Shown piece after piece: positions 30,264-40,802 of a stretch of 64,000 nt of DNA (positions are counted from its first letter, which is position 1; each line of letters starts with the position of its first letter). Both the position numbers and the translations under genes were made by a program. Below the pieces are notes generated by a model. That model made no database searches. It saw only the letters and a program-made list of their open reading frames with translations, and was not told the origin of the DNA. The DNA is from Sphingobacterium multivorum. GTDB lineage: Bacteria; Bacteroidota; Bacteroidia; Sphingobacteriales; Sphingobacteriaceae. The stretch is taken from the NCBI RefSeq assembly GCF_900457465.1, contig NZ_UAUU01000005.1, positions 218,698 to 282,697 on the forward strand. Direction: 5' to 3'.

Positions 30264-30296
30264 AAAGCGATCCTTCGTGAAAACGAGGATCGCTTT
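30264..30296. terminator. Bidirectional terminator between lyase and GH32 genes
   Basis: AAAGCGATCCT (30264-30274) pairs with AGGATCGCTTT (30286-30296); the loop side adds CG/CG pairs. It lies 10 bp after the lyase stop on the plus strand and 20 bp after the GH32 stop on the minus strand, and so serves two convergent units. Confidence 0.85.
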
Positions 30297-30315
30297 AATC
30301 GTGTAAATTGGGGTT

Positions 30316-31821
30316 CTATCTCTTAAATCCAGCAATACCGAGCTCTTGAAACTCCAGCTTTTTATTCCCCACGATACGCACCTTGGTTATCGGTCTGTTC
30401 GGAAAAAATAAACTGGTCATTACCGTTAGTCCCCCATCTGCAAAAAGCTCCACAGAGCTCACATCAACATACAAGCTGAAAGAGAGTGTTCCGTTATTCA
30501 GCAGGCGTTGTGCTGAAGCTATCTTTGGGAATTCCTCGTTAAACGACACTTCCCCGGACTTAGAACGATCAATATAATAGGCATTTTGATCTTCACGATA
30601 ACCAATAACCAATTCGTCACCAGATTCATTTGATAAGATCACTTTGAAAGACTGTTGCTTCAAATCTTTGAGGTCCAAACGGTACGCTTGCGGGAGATGT
30701 TGCTCAAACGAAACTTCCTTCGTTCCGCCGCCATGGTACTTTTTAAGCGGTCGAAATGCAGTTTCAATTTCTTTGGGCGCAGTACTTGCAACGTAGAACG
30801 ACTGTCCAATTTTATCCAACGATAAAACACGTGGTATGGTTGAGGAGGAGCGCCATTTTGTAGTAGGTACCACATTGGCATATTGCCAGTTGCTCATCCA
30901 GCCAATCATCAGGTGCCTATCCCCCAGGTTACTCCAAGTTACACCGGCATAATTATCGGGTCCCCAATCCAGCCACTTTATTTTGGTATCTTCTGTGTGG
31001 AACTGATGTCCATCAAAGTCACCCACAAAATATTGTGTTACGGAACCACCGTTGGGCCCACCTGGATTGATACTGACCAACAAGACCCACTTTGTAACTC
31101 CTTTGTAGTCCATGGGAATAAGATCGGGACATTCCCAGACACCTCCATGGGCTCCCACCTCTTTACCAAACTCACTTTCCTTCTGCCATGTTTTCAAATC
31201 TTTGGAAGAATAGAAAGTAATACAATCTTTTGTAGCTAAGGTCATAATCCAACGTTGGCTATGCGCATGCCACATCACCTTTGGATCCCTGAAATCCCAT
31301 ATGCCAGGGTTTGGTAATACTGGATTGCCTTTATATTTTGTCCAGGTAAGACCCTTATCTAAACTATAAGCCAAACTTTGATTTTGATGCAATCCCGTTT
31401 TCCGATCCTCTTCCTGATGATTGTGATGGGTAAAAATGGCGACCATAGCATCTTTCCCAAAACCTGCGGTGTTGTCTTTATCGATCACAGCGCTACCTGA
31501 GAAAATAGTTCCCAAACTGTCGGGGTACAATGCGATCTTCTGCTCGTCCCAATGGATCAAATCTTTACTGATCGCATGGCCCCAATGCATTGGTCCCCAA
31601 ACGGGTTTTTCGGGATTATGCTGAAAAAAAAGATGATAATTACCGTTCAAATAGACCAGCCCATTGGGGTCGTTCATCCAGCCCTGCTGTGGGGTAAAAT
31701 GGTAAAGTGGACGATACTTCTCTTGGGGATCCCGTTGTTTTTGCTGCCCCATCTGGGCCAGACTTGTACCGACAATACTTAGCAAGAACATCGTAAGTCC
31801 GTATTTTTTTAATCTTATCAT
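30316..31821 (-). CDS. GH32 exo-acting fructanase/levanase
   Basis: Hydrolase releasing fructose from levan- or inulin-type chains or sucrose. From ATG 31821 (RLKKYGLTMFLL follows) the 501-residue protein has a signal peptide ending at TSLAQ and no lipobox, so it is periplasmic. An in-frame ATG at 31872 adds 17 residues without family similarity. The five-bladed propeller shows the nucleophile motif GWMNDPNG (Asp about 51), FRDPK (transition-state Asp) and the acid/base motif WECPDL. The C-terminal sandwich includes SVELFADGG. It is the last gene of the fructan operon, ending at a terminator. Linkage preference cannot be read from the sequence. Confidence 0.93.
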   Translation of the reverse strand: MIRLKKYGLTMFLLSIVGTSLAQMGQQKQRDPQEKYRPLYHFTPQQGWMNDPNGLVYLNGNYHLFFQHNPEKPVWGPMHWGHAISKDLIHWDEQKIALYPDSLGTIFSGSAVIDKDNTAGFGKDAMVAIFTHHNHQEEDRKTGLHQNQSLAYSLDKGLTWTKYKGNPVLPNPGIWDFRDPKVMWHAHSQRWIMTLATKDCITFYSSKDLKTWQKESEFGKEVGAHGGVWECPDLIPMDYKGVTKWVLLVSINPGGPNGGSVTQYFVGDFDGHQFHTEDTKIKWLDWGPDNYAGVTWSNLGDRHLMIGWMSNWQYANVVPTTKWRSSSTIPRVLSLDKIGQSFYVASTAPKEIETAFRPLKKYHGGGTKEVSFEQHLPQAYRLDLKDLKQQSFKVILSNESGDELVIGYREDQNAYYIDRSKSGEVSFNEEFPKIASAQRLLNNGTLSFSLYVDVSSVELFADGGLTVMTSLFFPNRPITKVRIVGNKKLEFQELGIAGFKR

Positions 31822-31887
31822 TTTTCTTTTGTTTACGTTTATAATCCGATTATTGTTCGCTTCAATAAGCAAATATCTTATAAATTA

Positions 31888-33484
31888 TCAGGAAGATTTT
31901 TCAACTTTCAACCCATTGACTGTAACGATTCCCTGATCCACAAAAATAGTCCATGGATTTTGATCCATTTTATAGATCCGGTTGGTAAAAGCAACACGAT
32001 CATTCACATACACGACACAGATAGACTTTTCAATACTAATTTTCAGATTAAAAATCCGATTGGTCGGTACGGTGAGTGGTGTAAAATTGAGTGCTGTTTT
32101 ACTTCCGCCACCATTTCGAGCCTCCTTATTCATAAGCAGGGCCGGCATATTCCAACGATTGGATGAAGTCAGGTCAAAAGCAATGCTATACACTTCGGTC
32201 GGATCATCACATGCTCCAAATGAAAAACCAAATTGATTGGATTGCGAAGCATCAATAGTCATTGTCATTTTTACGGTCGACGTATTTCGGTTAAACAGCG
32301 CATAGCTTCTTCCCCCTGATTGAGCTGACAAACGATAGGTTTTATTCGACTCAGAAACTTGACCAACGCTGCTCAGTTTTTCAAAGGCGACTTCTTTATT
32401 GAATTTGCTGTTTAGGGCCTCCGGAATTTTAGGATACAACTGTCCTGACGTTCCCTGAACCAACTGATGGGAAATTAGATTTCCAGCCCAGGGCAGTTCG
32501 TTGTTATTATTGACGGTTTGTCCCGTTGAACACCAACCCGAAAGATAACGTGTTGTACCATCGCTAGCCGTCTTGCCAGCATAGAGATAAAGTCCATCAA
32601 AGGTTTCATGATGTCCTTCGGCATCCCGACAGATCATCCAGGGACCATCCGGAGAATCCGCAATACGATAAAATGTCTTGCGATGTTCATCCCGGTTGAT
32701 CCGCGAAAACAACAGATACCACTTATTGCCCATTTTTAAATAGATCCGGGCATTCCAATAGTTCAGCATCTGTTTCGATGCCATATTTTTCCACTGTCCC
32801 TGTCGTCGCAACGAGCGGTTCAATCATCGACCAACTGCTTAAATCGGTTGACTGATAACGTGCAAGGATTCCTTTTCCGTCTTTTCGCGTCGTGACTAGC
32901 ATCACGTAGGCATTACGGCCTTCATCCCAATAAACGTGCGGATCCCGAAAATTATTTCGATCATACCCCACCGCAGCCTGCAGTGCCATAGCTGGTTGCT
33001 TGGTCCAATTCATTAAATCAGTGGAGGTAGCCAACATGATCTTTTCTGCTGGAGTAAAAACACTGTTATGACCTGTATAGAAACAGTAATACACTGTTCC
33101 TTTTTTGATAAAACTTCCTGTTCCGATCCATTCATCCTGACTCCCCACAGCGCCCGATGACAATACTTCGGTAATAGCCCTCAAATGTTCCAAAGTCACT
33201 TGTTTCGCGTGCTATAAATCGGGTGCCTGTTGGCGTTCTCATAGAGATAAAACAAGTAGAACTTTTTATCGCTGGCATTGTAATAAGGCATGGGATCGGC
33301 CCACAAACCCCTGCTGAGGCCTATAGAATCGTTGATATGGGCCAGCCTCCTGCCCCGAAGTACAAGCCGTAGAACTGTCCACAGGTTGTATTGTTATGGG
33401 CTTATCTACCACTGTCGAACGCTCGTCGCTATTCTTGCAACTTGTCAACAAGCTGAGCAAGAATACTGTCGGAAGCAAATACAT
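31888..33484 (-). CDS. Divergent GH32-family lipoprotein, several frame breaks
   Basis: Probable surface fructan hydrolase of about 530 residues. Start ATG 33484 gives a lipoprotein signal (LLPTVFLLSLLTSC). The catalytic propeller begins GLWADPMPYYN in place of the usual WMNDPNG, keeping an Asp-Pro. EWIGTGSF, FRDPHVYWDE and LLECPDLF supply the other GH32 active-site elements. A C-terminal beta-sandwich contains NQFGFSFGACDD and VYVNDRVAFTNR. The frame breaks near 33352 (GGGG), between 33225 and 33185 (one or two breaks), and in the T5 run near 32735 (LFKMGNKWYLLFS). A surface endo-acting role by analogy with Bacteroides levan loci is inference. It stands between the exo-GH32 and the surface binder. 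Confidence 0.8.
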
Positions 33485-33557
33485 TTTTTGGTCTCATGAT
33501 TTAAATCTTTCTATTAATCCCTTATAATCTATCATCACTTGTTTTATTTGTATTCGA

Positions 33558-34671
33558 TCATTCTTTAGGTAATGCTTTCAATTCGTCCCAGTACATCCGT
33601 TGGGTAGGAAATGCCACGGGCTGTCCATTAGGATGCTCATGCGGCATCACAAGTATATTGTTGATGATAGCCTTTCTTCCAGCAGGAATCTGAAAAACCA
33701 ACTCTTGCCACTCCCCAACGTGCTCCTTTGCATAATTAGCCCGCAACCAATCTTTTTTGCTGTTCACCATCCGATTGAATCTCCAATTGTACATCTCCCG
33801 CTACATCCTTCAATATCATAATGGAAAAACGGCCATATTCTGCCGGATTGATAGTCACTTTATTTGCATTCCACAGCGCACCACCATGCCAGCCTTCGCC
33901 CGTTTTATTATCCCGGACAAAAGACGCACAGAACGGTGTTGCATTAATTCCCGTAGTTTTCGGGTTGGGATAAGGTGAATCTACGGCGCTCACCCCTAAC
34001 CCGTCGAAATGTGGAACGCTTGTTTCGCCATTATAAATCATCAGGATCTGTTTGGGTTCCGTGCCCAAAATCGCTGTTACCGTATACTGGAACGTCTGCC
34101 CCATATACGCAAGGCTGTATTTTATCGGAGAACTTAAATCCACGGGGCCACTCTGATTGGGCGTTATGCTCGCGCCAGCTGTAAATTCTATCGCAGGTGA
34201 TAAGTTCTTCAGGTCTGTCCCCAGGGGTAGGTAAATTTTAATGCTTTTATTTTTCTGATCGATGATTCCAGCTTTTTCTCCGATATGGAATGCCGTTATT
34301 TCCGCTTTGATTTCTTTGACGGTTACTTGATAGGTGTTGAATAGATTTCCATTAAACACGCGGTAAGTAATTGGTGTTGTTCCAGAAAATGAAAAGTTCT
34401 GGGCGATACCTGAAGCTGGAGAAACCTTGGCGTTATTGGGCAATTCAATCGTCGGAGCCACCGCTGAAAGATCTGTGCCTTCAGGAACCATGACAAGAAT
34501 GGTACCTTTTGCCGGATCTATTTTTCCAGCGGTATTACCGACCTTGAAGGAAAGTACCTCTACATCTGCGTTCAAATTGAGTGTGCTATCGGCATCACGC
34601 TTGCAGGCAGCAATAAGCCAGATAAGCAGGATAGTAATCCCTACTTTTATCGTATTTTTTAATGTGTGCAT
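33558..34671 (-). CDS. DUF5018-type surface glycan-binding lipoprotein
   Basis: Non-catalytic lipoprotein likely to bind fructan at the cell surface, like the SGBP of the Bacteroides levan locus. Signal with lipobox LIWLIAAC (Cys about 23). Two tandem immunoglobulin-like repeats follow, each with the pattern E(V/I)..F..G..AG.ID....I.(V/I).(V/L)P.GTDL (about 38-115 and 125-200). A C-terminal domain of about 170 residues (from KQILMIYNGE) is the probable binding module. The frame breaks in the T6 run 33753-33758; with one more A it reads GEQQKKDWLRANYAKEHVG and ends at the stop at 33558. It lies 43 bp after SusD. Confidence 0.82.
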
Positions 34672-34714
34672 TGGAATAATTGGTTATGCTAATCGTTCAA
34701 CAATAAATGCTTAT

Positions 34715-36396
34715 TTAATAGCCTGGATTTTGTTTGTACAGATATTTACTTAATCTGATCTGTGCTTCAGGAATCGGCAAGTATTCGTTCCTATCTGCAG
34801 TAAAATGTGCCGAAGAATAATAAGATCGACGTGACTTTTCCGCATCATAATAGGCATTCATGGCCTGGTCTGCAATTCCCCAGCGTACAAGATCAAAGAA
34901 CCTTCCGTTTTCCATCGCAAGCTCCAATCGTCTTTCCCAACGTAACGCCTTCCGGGCATTTTCTTCGTTCCATACAATATTATCTCCATTTTTGTACGTT
35001 TCGATCAGGGTTTTATCATTTGCATAGCCCGTAAGTGCAGTGCTATTTTTTGCCCGCGTACGTACTTGGTTTATCAATGGCAGAGCTTCAGCCGAACGAT
35101 GCAGCTCGATAAGCGCCTCTGCCCGCATCAACAGCACATCGGCAAAGCGCAATACAATTCGATTTTTTGTATTGGCATAGAACGGTACCATCGGGACAAA
35201 ACAATCGCAATCGGGATCTACATTCTCTTTCAATGAGGCGTAAACCGAATATTCTGCCGGGTTACGGTTCCAGCTTTCTTCATACGTTCTTTTGCTACTA
35301 TACTTGTACGGTAAGCCCGGAATTGCAACCGTATGAAATAACCGTGGATCGTACTTTTCTGAGGTATTAAAGCTATTCAACGCATTGTAGTTATCCAGTG
35401 GTAGACCTTTACCCGTTGTGCGAAACGCGTTGACAAGGCTTTGACTCGGTTTATTGAAATCACAACAACCTACGCCCATAGGTACTGATAGCACATCAGA
35501 AAAATTAACACGCCCAAATTTTGTGCCGTCATCTTTTGAAAACTGAACTGAAAACAGGGCTTCGGTCCCATTTTCATATTTGCCCGGCAAGAAATTAAAA
35601 GCAAAGTCGGTTTCCAGCGTATGATTGGATGAAAGTACAACATCCGTATTTTGTACAACCTTTTCCAAATCTCCGGCATCGATGCCCGTCACCACATTAC
35701 GTTCGGCATTGTCCTGACGGTATCCCTTATAGAGATAGGTTTTGGCAAGATATGCCGCAGCAGCAACACGGTTGGCACGCCCGACCTCCGTTTGTACAGC
35801 CGGGAGATGATCTACAGCATACTGAAAATCATCCACAATCTTTTGCCATAGCGCATCGTTGCTCAAGGCCCTATTCGATACGGTTTCATAGCTGTCTACC
35901 GCGACATTTTCATCAATATAAGGCACATATTTGAAAAGGATCTTGAGCATAAAGTAAAAATGACCGCGTAGAAAGCGTGCTTCACCCAGCTTTTCTTCCT
36001 TCCCATCGAAATTATCCATCTCCTGTATGGTCTTGATCGTGGTATTGGCACGCGAAATCGCAACGTACAACTGAAACCACAATTTATCCAACTCTGCAAA
36101 ATTGGTTGTAATGTTATTGGAGACCTCCAGGAAATGAAAGGTCTGGATATCCTGTGGTCCCGATCCGCCTTTATAAGCATCGTCCGACCGAACCGTACCA
36201 TAGGGCCATAAGCTAAAAGGGACATCATAATGATCGTTACTCAATGCCGCATAGGTAGCTGTCAATAATCGTTCAGGCTCCTTAACCTGATCGGAGCTCA
36301 GTACACCATTGGGTGTTTGATCTAAAAATTTGGTGCATCCTGGAAGTAGTCCAGCAAGAACCATGAATATCGCTATTTTAGTGGTTATTTTTTCAT
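34715..36396 (-). CDS. SusD-family lipoprotein (fructan locus), start hidden by indel
   Basis: Fructan-binding partner of the SusC upstream. The open frame starts with ATG 36364 in the middle of a signal peptide (VLAGLLPGC). Adding one A to the A6 run at 36388-36393 joins it to an ATG at 36396 and gives MKKITTKIAIFMVLAGLLPGC, a complete lipoprotein signal; I use that start. Family features are FLRGHFYFMLKILFKYVPY, LRFADVLLMRAEAL, RRLELAMENGRFFDLVRWG and the C-terminus YLYKQNPGY. About 560 residues; 45 bp after the SusC stop. Confidence 0.9.
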
Positions 36397-36441
36397 CCGT
36401 ATAAATTATTTAGAAGTGTATCGCCTTATTTCGCTCCCATT

Positions 36442-39400
36442 TTAAAATCCAATATTTACCCCAGCTGTCCAGGTGGTTGGAATTGGATAACCCCAACCTA
36501 CATTTTCAGGATCCACACCGGTGAAATTTTTTGATTTAACGGTAAATAGATTCTGACCAGTTACATAAATCCTTAATCGGCTCATACGTAGGTGTGCGGC
36601 GGTTGCTGTTGGCAAAGTGTAGCCCAGGGACAAATTCCGGAGCTTCATATAAGATCCATTCTCGATAAAGTAATTTGACAGACGGCCCTCGTCGTTGTTA
36701 TTTGTTGTTTGTAAGGCCGGGATCGTTGACGTTGGATTTTGTGGTGTCCAGGCATTGAGCAGACGTACACCTTTATTGGAATTGACGTCGTCCACACTCC
36801 AAAAGTCCGTTTGCTTTTTCAGCCAGTTTTCAACATCTATTCCCTGTACCCCCTGAAAGTACGCAGATAGGTCAAAGCTTTTATATTTTAGCACAATGTT
36901 CAAACTATAAGAAAAATCAGGATGAGGACTACCAATCCATGTACGGTCCATATCGGTGATCTGCTTGTCCGCATCATAGACGTTGACATAACGTAAACGC
37001 CCTATCCCTTTACCGGTCTGATTGACGTGCGCATCCACCTCGTCCTGATTCTGAAAAATGCCGTCGGTAACATAGCCATAAAATGACCCTAGCGGCCGGC
37101 CGATAATATTGTCTCCTTGACGACCACCATAGGAGTTTTCTACTGCTTCGGGTAAATGTGTCACCTTGTTTTTATAGGTCGAGAACACAGCCATTACATC
37201 ATAATCCAATCCAAAGGTTGTTTTATTACGATATCCGGCCGATATGTCCAAACCTTTATTTTCCATGGAGGCACCATTCGCCCAACGGTAACCGCCCTCT
37301 CCGACCACACCGATATAGGCTGGATTGATCAACATATCTTTGGTTGCTTTAACATACCAGTCAATCGAACCATAGAGACTTTGATTAAACAATGAAAAGT
37401 CCAAGCCTATATTCGTCTGCGTGGTAGTTTCCCATTTCAGATCATTATTTTCCGTTTGGATTTTGCGGTATCCCGATGGTAACTTTCCCGTTCCTGCACC
37501 CGATAGATCGTATGCTGTACCGTCCACGATATTCCATGTTGGATCAGCAACACCATATTCGGGACGAACAGGGCATAGGTAGCCAGATTACCAATACCCT
37601 GGTTGCCTGTCTGCCCCCATCCCACACGTAACTTGAGGTCAGAAATATAATTTTTTGTACTTGCCATAAAGCGTTCAGAAGAGATCCGCCAGCCTGCCGT
37701 TACCGCTGGAAAAGTGGCAAAGCGGTTATTTTTACCGAAGCGGGAAGAGCCATCGTGGCGTACGGTGAAAGAAGCCAGATAACGGTCATCATAGGAATAA
37801 TTGGCCTTTCCAAAATAGGATAGCAGCGAGAAGCCTGTAGAGCCACCTCCTACTGCCGCTGTACCCGTACTCACACCTGGCCACATATACTCTGGTGTTT
37901 CTATGGCAAATGCACCATCACCAGCGGTATAGGCGTTAAAATTAATATCATTCTGACGGTTCATTTCGATACCAGCAAGCACATCTATTGTATGTTTGTC
38001 GATTGCCTTCCGATAAGTCGCTGTATTGGACCAAGTCCACTTCATCCCATGAGACTGCTCCATATTAACGCCACTGCGGCTGCTGTTCATAAATCCCGAA
38101 CGATAGGATACTTCCAGGTTACGTTTGTAAAAATTACTGTAATCCAGGCCATAACTGGTTCGAACATGCAGATCTTTTATCAGCTGTAGATCGGCATAGG
38201 CATTCCCAAACAAACGCCAATAATTGTATTTATTATTTCTATTGTCGTAAAGTACACGCATGGGATTATGACGGTCGTTCATTCCTAATGCTGGTCCCCC
38301 CCAGCCCATTCCATCTACCGTATGCACGGGGATAATCGGTAAAGCTTTCAACGAAAGGTCAAGTACATCGCCGGGGACCTGCACTTCACCCGTGTTGTTT
38401 ACTGTAAAATTCTCTCCAACAACCAGTTTTCCATCAAACAGTTTATAGTCAGCATTCATCCGGGCGGATATTCGCTGGAAATCCGTGTAACGGAGTGTGC
38501 CATTGTTGTGCAAATAACCTAAGGAGAAAAAGGAGCTGGATTTTTCTGTTCCGGAGCTCAATGTCGCATTGTATGACTGCTGCAGTCCTGGTTTCGAAAC
38601 TTCCTTAAACCAATCGGTATCTGAAGCATACATGGTGTGCCCACGATCAATATACTTGGAAACAAAAACAGTATTGAGCTGAGGCACGCCATTCGCATCG
38701 TTATTCCATTCAAACTGATAACCAATATTGTTTCCATTTGGATTGCCACCGCTGTTGATCGTTGCCTGCCATAGGGCACGACCATATTGTTGTGCGTCGA
38801 GCACTTTCATGCGATTATTAAAATGCGTACTGGTGGCGTAGGCGTCTACTGTAAGTTTAGGGGCACCTAGCTTTCCTTTTTTCGTAGTGATGACAATAAC
38901 ACCATTGGCTGCACGCGAGCCATAGATACTCGCCGAAGAAGCGTCCTTTAAAACCTGAATGCTTTCGATATCATTCGAATTGAGTTCGTGCATTCCTCCC
39001 TGGGTGGGGGTTCCATCAATGACATATAAGGGATCCTGACTACTATTGATCGAACTGATTCCGCGCATACGCACTGTTGCCGCTCCACTTGGACTACCAT
39101 CCGAAGTTACAGTCATACCGGCTACCCTTCCTTGCAGGGATTTCATTGGGTTATTTTCTGGAGCCTTCATCATCTCAGCAACATTCACAACACTCACTGC
39201 GCCAGTCAAATCCTTCTTCCGTTCGGTTTGATATCCCGTAACGACCACTTCATCCAGCCCTTTTTCGGTGCTCGTAAGCTGAATATCGAGGAACTTTCTT
39301 CCGGCAACAGCAATTGTCTGCGTGGCATAGCCGACATAACTTATTTCTAATGTGCCCTGATTGCCCGATGTCTGGAGGACAAATTCTCCCTTTTCATTTG

Positions 39401-39566
39401 TCTTGGTAGCTATTGTGGTTCCCTTCACCACTAAAGATGCCCCCACTACAGGTGCTGCTGTTCCACTATCCGTAATTCTTCCCCGGATTTCAGTCTGCTG
39501 CGCAAATGCGACAACAGAAAAAAGTGCCAAAGACGGGAGCAGCATTGCTTTCTGTCTTGTAAACAT
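36442..39566 (-). CDS. SusC-family transporter (fructan locus), one frame break
   Basis: TonB-dependent importer of about 1040 residues for fructo-oligosaccharides. Signal peptide ends at VVAFAQ. A carboxypeptidase-like domain (about 25-110), the signature GLDEVVVTGYQTERKKDLTG, the plug (SASIYGSRAANGVIVITTKKG) and the barrel ending TAGVNIGF follow. No STN domain, in keeping with control by the hybrid two-component system. The frame breaks near 37562: one more C (GTCCCC) gives FVPEYGVADPTWNIVDGT, joining both halves. It follows the fructokinase by 86 bp, a gap that holds a perfect 29-bp palindrome. Confidence 0.92.
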
Positions 39567-39623
39567 AATTGGTTATGCGTAAATGGTTAATTATTTAGAT
39601 TGATTATTTTATGATGATAGCGT

Positions 39624-39652
39624 GTATACTGCTTCTTTAAGAAGCAGTATAC
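39624..39652. promoter_or_regulatory. Perfect 29-bp palindrome between fructokinase and susC
   Basis: GTATACTGCTTCTT (39624-39637) and its exact reverse complement (39639-39652) flank a single T. It abuts the fructokinase stop codon and lies 57 bp before the susC start. There is no T run after it on the minus strand, so it may be an mRNA-processing or attenuation hairpin, or an operator, rather than a simple terminator. Confidence 0.7.
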
Positions 39653-40604
39653 TTACTGTTGCTTCTGGCCTCCATTGAAGATCGGATGCAACCATTGGAA
39701 TCGATTGATGACCTCATCGTTATATTCAGGACAAGCCCCCCGGCTCTGTGTCACAAACCCACTTAAGGTCGCCGCAAATTCCAGTACTTCCTCCAGCTGA
39801 ACACCCTCCTGCATCTGAAACCTTTTGGTGAGGAAAGCCGCCAAAAACGAATCACCACTTCCGATTGTATCTTCTACCTGAACTTTCAAGGCCGGGAAAT
39901 GATAACTGATATTATCTTTTTTATAATGATACACGGCTCCATCTGCACCATAGGTTACAATTGCCTCCTGAATTGCAAAACGGGCCATGATCAAGTCTAC
40001 ACGCTGCTGATCGGTATAGGCTTCCGTAGCGCCATTCCAGTCGGAAATAACATGCAGTTCCTCGGCATTCATTTTCACAAAATCAGCGTATGCCAACAAC
40101 TTATGTATTTTTTTCAGGACCAAAATAAGGTGTACGCAGGTTGACATCCATCACCCGAAAGCGGGCTTTTTCAAGCAATAACAGCAAACTTTGGAAGCTT
40201 ACTTCATCCCGACAGGCTAGACTTCCATATACCAAAAAATCCACCGTTGCAACTGCTTCCAGAACAGCACTATCCACTGCTATTCTGTCCCAAGCTACCG
40301 GATAAACGATATCGTAATGCACATCGCGTTTAGCATCGATCGAAACCTCTACGGTTGAGGTCGGTAACAACGCATCATACTGGAAGAAATCGGTCGGAAT
40401 GCCCAGATCCTCACATACCTTACGTAGTTCATAACCATTTTCATCACGCCCTATGCGTGTTAGCATACGCGTCGTAACGCCCAGTTTATTGAGGTGATAA
40501 GCCACATTCAACGGTGCACCGCCCAATTTTTTACCTGTAGGAAGATTGTCCCAAAGTACCTCTCCAAAACAAATACCCTGTATTGATTTTTCTCCGTTTT
40601 TCAT
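39653..40604 (-). CDS. PfkB-family fructokinase, one frame break
   Basis: Cytoplasmic kinase phosphorylating fructose, about 317 residues from ATG 40604 (MKNGEKSIQG). An earlier in-frame ATG at 40649 adds unrelated residues. PfkB features: GGAPLNVAYHLNKLG near the N-terminus, RIGRDENG, and DTIGSGDSFLAAFL near the C-terminus with the catalytic Asp of GSGD. The frame breaks in the T7 run 40108-40114; with six A the protein reads TPYFGPEKIHKLLAYADF. It lies between the MFS importer and the fructan susC on the same strand, so it would act on the fructose the importer brings in. Other PfkB sugars are possible; context decides. Confidence 0.9.
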
Positions 40605-40802
40605 ATTTCTTCTTTTTTCACAAAGCTTCGGCCGAGCGCCAAAAGCCATGTAACGAATTGATTATTATATTTCCCTTTAAGTTCAATGTTGACAATAGAT
40701 ACACACGACTTGCTATCATAATGTCATTGATTAAATAGCTTTCGATAGGCGCCAGTCGCGCCATGGCTACTCCGACGCCTATTCGTTTAGTCCAGCTAAA
40801 GA

